Shown piece by piece: positions 21,201 through 32,160 of a DNA stretch of 64,000 nucleotides. The notes below the pieces were generated by a model. It saw only the letters and a program-made list of their open reading frames with translations, was not told the origin of the DNA and ran no database searches. The DNA is from Fasciola hepatica (Eukaryota > Platyhelminthes > Trematoda > Plagiorchiida > Fasciolidae): assembly GCA_948099385.1 (NCBI GenBank), contig CANUEZ040000020.1:5984501-6048500 (forward strand), written 5' to 3'. Position 1 is the first letter of the stretch. Each line of letters opens with the position of its first letter. The position numbers and the translations under genes are program-made.

Positions 21201-23184
21201 CAGAGATTTGTGGCCTCGCGTAAGCTGTGCGTAATGTCGCAGTTCCACACAACCCACGTGGGACAGCTTGTGAAGTGTGGCATCCACGCTTGGTATGCCA
21301 ATCTTTCCGAGGATAGGAGGCTGCTTGAAGTTGTGCAGGGGAGATTCACCCTGATGCTCACCGAATTTCAAGGTCGGCCGCAAGAAGAGAGGCTTAGAGC
21401 ACCACAGCTATCCTCTCCGGAACGAAGGAAGGTAAGGGAGAGCTCGTTGGGGCTTTCAGTTTTATGAGGGCTTTTGGACTTGGCGGGACTTTAGGTGCCC
21501 CCAAAGAAACACAGGTTAAAGGCTCATAGGACACGGACCAAAGCTTGTGATACTCCGGTTCAGCACGGTGGTCAGGGAAAGTTTCCCCGTCGAACGAGCA
21601 GTAAATCGAAGAAATAATCTTCCTTCCCCGTGGCGGAAGTCCGGACGGTCTCTGAGTTGAAAAAAGGGCGGATGCCCATTAGGCAAGCCTGTTTGAAGAC
21701 CTAGCGTGGAACGAAAGACTGTCTATTAAGCCACTGACTGACTGGACACGTAGTGTATCAAAGCACGAACAAGGTTCAACCAGTAAACAACAGAGCTTTA
21801 CCGTGTCGTTACCCTGGGGTGTGAATTATGCTGAGTTCCAGCCTCTCTCTAACTGCCATACAAAAGTCTATGGAAACCCTGTTTGATGGATCATCCAGGC
21901 AAGATAGAGTATACATATCCTTACATCGGTCTTTAGCACCCTAGCATGACACCATTGCGGAGTTTAATGCCCTTGATCGCGCACAAGGCCCGGTCACTGC
22001 ATAATGTAGGGCCCGACCCTGCCAAAAAAGACTGCTTTAAAACGAAACACAAGGTAGCTAAGACTACTGTCATTGCACAACAGTCACAATGAAAGAGCAG
22101 TGGTCCTTGGTCTGGCTGAAGGTTCCTACAAAACTAAAACCGGAGACTGATGCACTGTACAATCCGGTTGGCCCCCATCTTAGCCCGGTTTAATCAGAAT
22201 ATGGTCTGCCCTGGGGGAGTCATCGAGGCCCGACCATGAAGACAATAAATGATTGGGGAGCGATTCCAGAAGGCCAAAAGACGCCGTTTAGATGAGTCCC
22301 TGAGGACACGGTGAGGGCATCAGGCCAAAGGTCGAAGGCTGGAAAGAGCCAGGTGAGCTCCTAGACAAAAAGGAGCAGGTACCTGTCTCCCTTGCGTAAC
22401 ACAATGCACCGCAAAATGTTACCCAAAGAAGCACCAAGCACAACCCGTCGTGAGCCTGTTTTTGGATCGAGGCGCGCATGCAGCAGAGGTTGGCTTACAT
22501 GTCAAGTTGAAGGCGGAGTCCTACGAAGGTGAAGTGCCCAGTATCTGAAATCCACTATTGCAGCTGCTTTCCCCTATTTCAAAATCGTAGATCTTCCTTC
22601 CCCGTTTTCCTTTCCCGTCTTTCAAGTTCTCTACCACACCTCCCAGCCATGTGGAAAGACAGAGAGCCTTCAGAATCATCCAAGCAAGCGCAACCGCGGC
22701 AGTGTGGGGAGAAACGAAGGAAGTGAGCTTTGAGGCCTCATCCTAGTTGCAGGCTGCTTGCAATATTATCACCTCCCATTGCTCGATGGGGCCCGGAATT
22801 AGTTGTAATACTGCCGTGGGTCTTGCTTTGAGGGAGAGGGGATGGATGGTCAGATAACTAAAAATAAAAGGGATTGTCGGAATCAATAAAACGAATGCTT
22901 GTCATGCTTTTCTGTCGCAGAACTTGCGGCCTCCGGAGCCTCGGGTGCAAAGGCTGGATACATGTTTGGCTAGAACCTACATATCCTGTGATCCGACCTG
23001 ATCTGCTTTGCTGAAATGACAAGAAAATCACTTGGGAAGATAAGAGAGAGCAAATCAAACGCAGGGTCCGAGAAGCCGAGAGAAGTAGGTCCCTAGGCAT
23101 CTATATCAAAGGGGCGAAAGTTGGCGAAGAGACGTTCAGCACGACCAAAAGTGAAGGAGCAGAATGAAAGTGGCAAGTAGCATG
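21201..23184. other. unassigned
   Basis: Perhaps the upstream, ORF1-like part of N2. I could not identify any domain. Confidence 0.3.
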
Positions 23185-23560
23185 TGTAACAAACGGTCGT
23201 GGAAAATCCCCCTTTTTCCCTCGCGATTCCGTGTTTTTCTCAACATCACTCACTTGCCTACACTATTGGCGTGTCTTTACGAACTGTTTGTTTTTATGGA
23301 CCAATTGTTGTTTGTTCGCGCCCAGAGCGCTACTTTGTCATATCCCTGTTCAGGACCTGCGTGACGCACGTGCTGTTTGCTCACACGCTACAATTCGGTT
23401 TCTCGTTGTTGAGTCCTTGTGATCGCATTATTGGAGTCTGTATATTTTTGATGTCGTTAGTCATGTAATAATCTAGTTTCGTAGAGTATTGCGGATAGTC
23501 GTCTTTTGATTTCGGAATCCGTTGCGAATTTGGCTACGCATTCCTCAAACGTTCGTTACA
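23185..23560 (+). repeat. E2 5' LTR
   Basis: 376 bp, TGTAACAAACGG to TTCGTTACA. Five of its six differences from the 3' LTR lie in the first 10 or last 30 bases. Confidence 0.9.
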
Positions 23561-23601
23561 ACACTCAATGGATCAATTTGAAACGAGCGAAAACAAACAA
23601 A

Positions 23602-25656
23602 ATGCCAAGAAAAGGATCAAAAATATTGGAATCTGGACAGGAAGTAACACGGCAAGTCTCTGGGGAGGTTTTGGGTACATTTGATTCTTTAGTTATTGTT
23701 AGATCGCTTAGTCCTGTCAGTGCTAGTTCATGTGTTAATGAGAGCAATATGGATCGCACGGATGTTGATTTATATAGGCTGAGAATACTAGACCTAGAAC
23801 AACAGTTACTATCGGCTAGACTACAGGCCTAGGAAGCAGAAAAGAAGTGTATACAGAAAGAGCGAGGGCACGAGACCAGCGACTGCGACACTTCCGATAG
23901 ATCAGGGTGCAATAAGATAGGGAAGCCCACGCCGGTTGCCGACTACAAACCACCATCGATCGATTTGCCTAGAGTGGAACTAACGGTTTTCGACGGGCGA
24001 GCTGAGCCATACTGCAAGTTTGTCAAGCATTTCGACACGTTCGTTGAAAACAAGGTAACCGACCCTGGGCAAAGGCTTCTCTACCTGACTCACTACTGTC
24101 GAGGCCGAGCAAGAGAAGCCATCGACTGGTGTACCATGCTCGACCCGGAACAAGGCTACACAAGAGCAAAGAAGATTCTGAGGGTCTTGTTTGGCCAACC
24201 GTTCAAGGTAGCCCGTAACCTAATAGAGGGCGTAATGGTAGAGGCAAAGGGAACCAAGGGCGACGTCTACACAATGGCCGACCTGGTGATTAAGATGCAG
24301 AACTGCTCAATAGTCCTTGACCGTTTAGGTTACAGGGTTGACCTAGATGCCATGCACACCTTGGAAAACATAGACTGTCACCTTTCTCCCGAACTACAGG
24401 GTTGGTGGATGGAAGAAGCAGAACGGATAAGCCGAAGCGACAGGGAAGCTAACTTCGAAGACCTGACCGAATACTTGGACAGGCAAACCAAGATAGCCGA
24501 CAGCAGGTTCGGCCGACTCATCCGGGACAGCAACCGAGCAAACAAGCCCAGTACTAGCCAAGCCCAAACCCCTGCACTGGAACATCAAAAATACCATCCT
24601 TGGACCAATACACATGCCATTTCACGCGATGCCACGGCGCAACCCAATTGCATATCTTGTGGTGCTAGCCATGGCTTACCCGAATGCCCCAAGTTCGCCA
24701 ACGCCACAATAGACGAACGATGGGGAATGGCGAGGATTGCAGGAGCGTGTTTTATTTGTCTCAACACCGCGCACCGGGCAGCATCCTGTAGGACAAGAAA
24801 CCGATGTGGTTACGAGGGCTGCACGGGCAGACACCATCGGCTGCTGCATCAGGCGAGGGTAACCATATCCAAGGCGAGTACCAAACTCAGCGCTATTTGT
24901 TCAACGTCACGATCTGCCAGTAAACGGGTACGTTTAAGCGTAGTTGCCGTGGGAGTAGTGACCCAAACTGGGGTGGTCAAAGCTTTGGCCTTCGTAGATA
25001 GTGACTCGGATACCAAGCTAGTAGGGAAGGAGTTCGCAGACAGATATGGGATCAGAGGGAATCAATCTTCATTAGCAGTGAGCACAGTAAGTGGAACCAA
25101 AGTCATCCAGTCGACCAAACTGCACCTACAACTCGTTTCCTTGGTCAGCAAAGATAGGGCGGAAACTCTAAAATTATTCACCATAAAGGATCTGCCGATT
25201 AGAACTGCTCAGTCGATTCTGACTCAGTGGACGCATTTCGACGGGGTTACGATCGAGGAGTGGCAGAATAAAGAAATTGATCTCGTGATCGGCTGTGGTG
25301 TACTGGAAGCGCATTGGGTCCTGGATCAAAGAATAGGAAGCCGAAAAGCACCCTATGCAGTACGCACTATTTTCGGCTGGACATTATATGACAGTACAGA
25401 TGGAAGATGCGGCAATCTAATCCAAATCAACTGCACTTCGGTGGAAACGACGAACATTGAACAGGCATTCCAACAGCTGTATGACGCCGAATTCGCCGAC
25501 CTGACCATTGATGGAGATGCCCCATCACAAGAAGATAGTGCGGTTTTGAGAATGGTAGCCGAGAACGCCAATTATGTAATAAATCGTTTCGAGGTTCCTG
25601 TCCCGTGGAGACCCAACATGAAACATATGCCAAACAGCCGAGAAATGGCTCGGTAA
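23602..25656 (+). pseudogene. E2 gag and protease remnant
   Basis: Starts at the ATG aligned with E1 (MPRKGSK) and hits an in-frame TAG at 23,830 where E1 has a His codon. The same frame then stays open to TAA at 25,656. It has the same gag core and the same two CCHC-type knuckles as E1 (CISCGASHGLPEC; CFICLNTAHRAASC). The protease box reads DSDS instead of DSGS, changing the Gly of the active-site triad, which should abolish activity. Directly after this box the sequence departs from E1. The C-terminal half (IGCGVLEAHWVLDQR, FEVPVPWR) is the region before RT. Confidence 0.85.
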
Positions 25657-28600
25657 GGATTATGCCCCCTCAAAACCAGGCTAATTTGAGAACCACAGTG
25701 AAGGATAGAATACACGCGAGCCATGCAACATAACATAGACTTCGGCTATATAGAAAGAGTGGATACGGCGGTTATTAGCGCAAACTTGAGGTGGTATCTA
25801 CCCCATCACAAGGTCGTGAACCCAAAGAAACCGGGGAAGGTCAGAGTGGTTTCCGACTGTGCCGCGAAATGTCAGGGTGTGTCACTGAACGACCATGTAC
25901 TACAGGGCCCAGACTGAACAACACCACTAGTCGAGGTTTCATTTCGTTTCTGGCTGGGGAAAGTAGCCGTCTCTGCGGGCATACGTGAAATGTTCCTACA
26001 AATAAAGAAGCCCGTTAAAGCTAGGGACGCAGTTCGTCTTCTCTGGTGGCCTGAAAACGACACAAATCGCGCACCTGACGAGCACAGGCTGACCGTGCAC
26101 CGCATTGGGACGATTTCATCTCCCTTCTGTGCTAATTTTGCCCTCCGGGAAACCCTCAAGCGTTTCAGCGGCACCAGCAATTTGCCAGGAAGAGCAGTGG
26201 ACCACTTCTACGTGGACGATTTTCTGTGTTCCTTCGACGACCCAAATACTGCTATTCTATATATGAACGAACCGATCGCCACTTTAAAGGCCGGAGGATT
26301 CAACCTCACCAAATGGACTTCAAACAGCCAGGAAGTGCTCAATGCTATCCCGAAGTCCGAGAAAATGGAGTGTAAAAAGGAGCTTTTGGGATCCTCTTCA
26401 CAAACTGAGCGCAAGCTTGGTCTTCATTGAGAACCCAGAGGTGACGAATTCATTTTCACTCTAGACCTACCCAAACGACCAGTCACACGAAGAGGAATCC
26501 TATCATCAGTCTCAAGCCTCCATGATCACTTAGGTTTCGCTTCTCCATGGTTGTTACCGGGGAAGTGCTTGCTGAATCGCTGTGCCAAAGAGGGACGGGT
26601 TGGTACGAGCCTCTCCAGGATGACGACGATAAGCCATAGCGCGACTGGCTGCACAGCCTGCAGCAACTTAGTGAGATCAAAATACAAAGATACTCAACAG
26701 GAATCAAGTGCACAAACTACGCCCAACTCCATTTATTTTCTGATGCATCAGAAATAGGCTACGGGATAGTTGCTGACGGCTGCTGGGTGGACGCAAATGG
26801 TGAGCGGCACAGCCAGGTTATATTCGCAAAGGCGAGAGTGGCTCCACTGAAAACGGTGTCCATTCCAAGGCTGGAACTGACGGAAGCAGTTATGGCCGTG
26901 AAAGCCTCTACTATGATAAGAAGATGCTTCGATCGGATAAACTGGGAACCAAACTTTGGGACGGACTCAGCCACAGTACTTCATTACATAAACAACAATA
27001 CCACTCGTTTTAACAATTTCGTGGCCAAAGGACCCACTATAATCCACGAGTCAACTAAAACCGATCAACGGCACTGTGTACAATCCGCAAGTTACCCGGC
27101 CGACTTCTGCTCAATGGGCCTGAAAGCACCAGAGAGGTTACGGATGTGGACAATGGGACCGGACTTCCTAGCTGCAGCAAGAGAGATGTGGCCAACGCTA
27201 CTAATGCCTAAGCCTGATGATGGTGATGTCGAGACCAAAAGACTGATACTGGCTACAAACTCCACGGGAACCTTAAGCCTAATGGCAAAACTGTGCCACC
27301 TTCCCGGCTGGATAAATATGTTAAGAGCCGTGGTCTGGTGGACATGATACAAAGTACTCCTATTGACTATGAAAGGCACACGATCACAGAACATTAAGTA
27401 TGAAGAATATACTACCGGGCCAGCTGAACCAAGCCGAATTCGACGTTCTACGCCCACTACAACTAGACGCTTTCCCGTTCGAGGCCCGCGAGCTAGCCAA
27501 GATAGATCGTAACTCCAAAAGAAGCAGGCTGTTGCACAGCAGTATCCGAAGAATAAACCTTATGCGACCCAACGGACTACTGAGAGTTGGAGGGCGGCTG
27601 ACGAATTCAAATCTAGAGCTCGAAACGAAACACCCTATAATAACCCCTGGTGACCACTACATAACGAGATGCCTGATAGACCATATACATCGAGAAGAGG
27701 GACACGCAGGTTTGAATCACGCGTTGAACAATGTACGTCGACGATTTTGGGTGACAAGGGGACCAGCGGCGGTCAAGCGAGTCATAGGCAACTGCATCAC
27801 TTGTCGTCGCCGGAGGGCTGTAGCAGGCCAACAAATGATGGCCCCTCTTCCAGCGGTGGAAGTTCAACCGGAATGGTGCCCGCTCGTGAAAAATGGCCTC
27901 GACTGCTCTGGCCCGTTACATTTACGACAGCAAAGGAAAACACAAAAGAGGTATGACTGCCTGATAACATGTTCACAATCCAGAGCAGCCCATCTTGAAT
28001 AGTACAAAATATGGCCACCGATTCATTTCGAATGGCCTTTCAAAGGATCATCGCGAGGCGAGGGGTCCCCATGAATGTATACTCAGACAATGGCTCGAAC
28101 TTCGTTGGAGCCCATAAGGAGCTAGAGAAATGGTGGAACCGCCCGGACCACGCCAAAAATACAAAACAAGACCGTAGCAGAGGGGATAGAATGACACTTC
28201 AGCCCATCTTATGCCATTTATCGCGGTGACATTTGAGAAACGCTGATTCGATTGACTAGAAGAATACTCACGGCCCTGACCCCACAACAAACCTCAATGA
28301 CGAGACGATGACAGCTTCACTAACAGAAGAAGAACGCATGCTGAACAACACACCTCTGTTGCCGATCGTTCTAGACCCAGAAGGTGGAACGGCTCTCACT
28401 CCTAACGACCTGTTATTACTGCGGTCAAACACAGGAGCAATCACGCCGGAAATTCTCGGTGGAAAGTATATGGTTGGATAGAAACAAGTGAAACACCTGG
28501 CATAGGTCTTTAGAAACTTTGGACGGGGGAGTACCTACCGACCCTGCAACTTCGACAAAAGTGGATCCCCAAAGAGAGGTCGTTCAGACGTGGCAATGTA

Positions 28601-28826
28601 GTCATCCTCGTGGAGAGCCACTTACATAGAAACGATTGGGCGGTTAGAGGGATCAATGACTGCCGCACAGAAATCAATGGCCTCGTGCGCACGGTGCTGG
28701 TGAGAACGAACGAAGGAGAAGTATTGCGAGATATCCGTTATACATGTCCGCTTGAAGGTGACAGTGACGTGGGCGAGGTCAATGCTACAGACCAAGCTAT
28801 ATCCATGTCTGCTGATACCAGATGAA
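25657..28826 (+). pseudogene. E2 RT, RNase H, integrase remnant
   Basis: Open pieces in shifting frames. RT N-part is at 25,723-25,917 (WYLPHHKVVNPKKPGKVRVV). RT core is at 25,990-26,430 with FYVDDFLCSFDD. RNase H is at about 26,740-27,347 (FSDASEIGYG-like, then NFGTDSATVLHYINN, keeping the Asp that E1 lost). The integrase zinc finger near 27,700-27,820 has an intact CITC. The DDE region at about 27,890-28,130 has [14 protein letters not shown]5641-like sequence runs to 28,826. Stops include 25,917 and 28,002. Confidence 0.8.
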
Positions 28827-29566
28827 GCTGAATTCATTTATTTATTCCTCATGCCTTCTCCTGTAGGACCCAGCTCTCCACACCGTCTTTGAAGTATATT
28901 TGTGTTTAATTTTATACGGTGTTCACGATTTACTAAGGAGTTAGTTGTCCAAACCTTAGTTTATTACACGACACAGCACTGCATGTAGAAGTTTCTGAGC
29001 TTAGGTCACGCACACAAGCCTACATTTTACTCTTTTATGCCACGCAGCCCCATCAAACACGTTACAGTGCTCACAGACTTTCGATGACGTTGCAGAAAGT
29101 CCTACTTCGATGTTTGGTGATACTTGTGATCCCATTATACATCCAGACACATACGCACATACCCGATGCACGCCATGTCCCGCAACCCCTGTCAAACATG
29201 TGACGGTGTTCGCAATTTGCTTTTGTTGACGTTACTGGAATGTCTTTTGCGTATGTGGAGGTAGCGGCGAGTACATCATACACATAAACTCACGCAAGCA
29301 CATACAGCCAGAGCAGGACGGCCCTTTACAAGGAAAGCATCTATGTGCCCCCTTCAAACCCTCCGTCGGTCAGTTGTTCTCGTAGAAAATGTAGAATAGC
29401 CTCGCGTCTATATGGCCAAAGAATTGGGTGCGACCATGAGTAGAACGTTCATGACGAGCATTAGGCTCGCGCACTGACAGCAGGGCCTACGTAGGTAGAA
29501 AAGAATCAGAACCTTTATACCGAACCTTTGACTCTGATAAGGATCCAGGAGGATTTTGGTGGGCGG
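28827..29566 (+). other. E2 3' UTR with degenerate repeats
   Basis: Repeat units near 29,060 and 29,195 share the GTCAAACACGTTACAGTGCTC, GATGACGTTGCAGAAAG and GTGATACTTGTGATCCC words with the E1 3' UTR. The last about 300 bp closely follow E1, ending in the same purine-rich stretch before the LTR. Confidence 0.65.
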
Positions 29567-29942
29567 TGTAACAGCCGGTCGTGGAAAATCCCCCTTTTTC
29601 CCTCGCGATTCCGTGTTTTTCTCAACATCACTCACTTGCCTACACTATTGGCGTGTCTTTACGAACTGTTTGTTTTTATGGACCAATTGTTGTTTGTTCG
29701 CGCCCAGAGCGCTACTTTGTCATATCCCTGTTCAGGACCTGCGTGACGCACGTGCTGTTTGCTCACACGCTACAATTCGGTTTCTCGTTGTTGAGTCCTT
29801 GTGATCGCATTATTGGGGTCTGTATATTTTTGATGTCGTTAGTCATGTAATAATCTAGTTTCGTAGAGTATTGCGGATAGTCGTCTTTTGATTTCGGAAT
29901 CCGTTGCGAATTTGGCTACGCATTGCTCAAACGTGTGTTACA
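29567..29942 (+). repeat. E2 3' LTR
   Basis: 376 bp. Begins TGTAACAGCC like E1 rather than TGTAACAAAC as in its own 5' LTR; ends GTGTGTTACA. Confidence 0.9.
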
Positions 29943-30535
29943 GCGGGCACCCCGGTACTGCTTGACAGAGGCTCCGCCCTTGATGATAAAGATGCTGCGA
30001 ACAACTTGCTTGCCTTATAAAGGAGCGTGTATTGTTCGACCAACGATCTTGCCCCAAAGGAATGAAAGGGCACAATCACTTCAGTGCTTCTGGAGCTCAC
30101 TGTAAGAGAGGCCGAGAAGCCCCGGGGGCGTATGTCGATGAGCAGGCAGAAAGCAGCCGTACTAAATGCCATCCATCCGGCAACTGTTCAGCCCCTTTCC
30201 GATCTAATATTAGGGACAGTATCCCAGCTGTAAAGAGCGTATCCTAAGGAGGTAGGTGCCTGACGTCTGAGGTAGGGTCTTTCTTGTGGGCTTAAAGGGG
30301 ACAGGATCCAGGTAAAAAGCAGTGAGCTAAGGATGGGTCGACTTGATGTCAGTGTTGCACAGGTGCTTGTATGGTGTTGCCAGAAGTCAATTTCACTTGC
30401 TGTTGATTGATAGCTAACTAACGGCTGTGGCAAAACATGGGCTCGTTAAAAGGAATTTCGTCTGGCAGATCTAGGGATGTCCTCAGGGCGGACGACAGCA
30501 CAAGAGGATAGAGGCACAAAAGTGGCTGTTTGTTA
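29943..30535. other. unassigned
   Basis: No recognisable feature. Confidence 0.3.
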
Positions 30536-31300
30536 TTGAAATTTCAGCGAGACTTTTGGCTGCCTGAGTGCCCACCCACTAGAATATAAATGGCGGGCCC
30601 TGGGATTGCTTGGAAAGCAGGGGATCAGGTTGCACTTTCTAGGGTCAGGAGAAGCTGGCGAAAGTGAGAGGTAATTTGGCAACCGGATCACACTTCCTTG
30701 GCAACAGAGTAATGGACATATGGAAAGGTCTTCCTGGTGGGATGATAAACCCGCAAACCATCTAGTCCTCCAAGGGGGCGCTGGATAAGAAGTGGTACGA
30801 GATATTGCCTGATAGTGAGCTTTCCTAATATTCAATTGGTGGATGACGGGTATCAATTTGGTCCGTCTGGTGTGTACTGTGAATGATGTTTTCTTTTGTT
30901 GTATACTATCTCGCCGGATGCTCAAGATGCATTATGTCTCGCGGTGGATGCGTGATGAAATTTTACGTTTCCCTCTTATTTTCTGTGGAGATTCGACGAA
31001 ATGCTGCACGCAGTGGTGGGTGCATAACTGGTGTACATAACATGAAAAGAATCCTGGACGCTCGATTGACCGTAGCTATTACCTGCCATATGCAAACGGA
31101 ACTGAAATTAATCAAACTAATGATGTATTCAGACCACAACTCCAAGGGAAATGATGGAGGCAAAGCAGTGGATGCTTTTATTTAGGTTTTGGCGAGACTG
31201 TCGACCTTCTGAGTGCCGACCCGCCGGAAAGTAAATGGCGGGCTCTAGGACAGTCTGGGGGGCAGAAAATGGTGTTGCACTTTCTCGGGAATCGGTGTCT
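30536..31300 (+). repeat. pair of direct repeats, ~640-bp spacing
   Basis: 30,536-30,650 and 31,180-31,300 share GCGAGACT, CTGAGTGCC-ACCC, TAAATGGCGGGC and GTTGCACTTTCT in the same order. The second copy lies just upstream of the RT fragment N4, so the repeat may belong to that element family. Confidence 0.6.
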
Positions 31301-32160
31301 GCTTCTTAAGACGGCTCCTGCGTATGGAGGTGGGAGCAAGTTGCAAGTGTTATGCCACAGGCTCAGTGCTCGAACCCTTTGATCTTCCTCCTCTACATAG
31401 ATAATGTTGCAGAATACTCGGGCAGCCCATGTCCTACTCTTGCAGTTGGTGTAAAGAGAGCGGGCAGATGACTGATAAGGATCTGAATGCTGTTCACAGG
31501 TGGGTGGATCGATGGTATTTACACTTGAACCTATCTAAGTGCTAAGCGCTGACTGCCAAAACGAGCAAAAGCAGCCGTTCGTTGCAGAGTTTTGCAGGTT
31601 AAGGTCTTAGGTGTGATAGTCACTCTGGACTATGAGCCTTCGAGACAAAGCAAGATGGGTTATAATAGAACAAAGGGGCTTTTAGTTGAGTTGTGTATCA
31701 ATTTCGCATGTAAAAAGTCATGAGCATTTGTTCCACTCTGCGAGGTTTCGTTGCCATATCTTCTGGAGCACTTTATGTATGCTTCGACTATTTATTATGG
31801 AGGAGACTGGGAATGACTGGAGGGAGAGCAGCCACTTGAAATCATAGCGATCCCCCTTCGGAGACAGGAATCTTACAACCACCCTTGGAAGATCTTTATA
31901 TCCTCTTTAGCACGTTTTACAGGCTGGGTTGAACTGGTGGGAGCGTTTGAGAAGGAAAAGGGGTATGCTGAGTATAGACATAGGTGACTCTTTCGCTTTT
32001 GCTCCTGTGTGCCGAACCAGAGGTCAAAACCTTAGGCTGCAAACAGCACACTCAAGACATGACTTAAGTTTTCATGATCAGAGTTGTACCTCTGCGGAAT
32101 AGACTGTCAGGGAAATCTAATGGTCGCAGCATAGTATAAGCTTTCGAGCATGCCTAAAAA
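31301..32160 (+). pseudogene. non-LTR reverse transcriptase, C-terminal half (N4)
   Basis: Plus strand. A degraded PQGSVLGPLLFLLYIND-like turn lies at 31,345-31,400, then WVDRWYLHLNLSKC at about 31,500-31,545, the usual segment after the catalytic box. Later blocks resemble the R-x-LFxLYS-LSTFYRLG region, and near the end there is VVPLRNRLSGKSNG, like the conserved WNxLP motif that closes CR1/Jockey RTs. Multiple stops; inactive. Confidence 0.6.

Larger units (their letters stand above)
23185..29942 (+). mobile_element. BEL/Pao LTR retrotransposon E2, mosaic and inactive
   Basis: 6,758 bp between two 376-bp LTRs that differ at six positions. Gag is close to E1 (about 90 percent in sampled stretches). 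From the protease active site onward, pol is only distantly related to E1, while E3 pol stays close to E1. The 3' UTR and LTR again match E1. Outer flanks are GCATG on the left and GCGGG on the right, so there is no clean target duplication. Nonsense codons (first at 23,830-23,832) and frameshifts disable it. Confidence 0.88.

Noticed and set aside
27205..27245. CTGATGA hammerhead ribozyme core candidate (also at 11,130, 14,806, 16,171 and 26,505)
   Set aside because: None has the matching GAAA box and closing stems in position; several lie within pol coding sequence.
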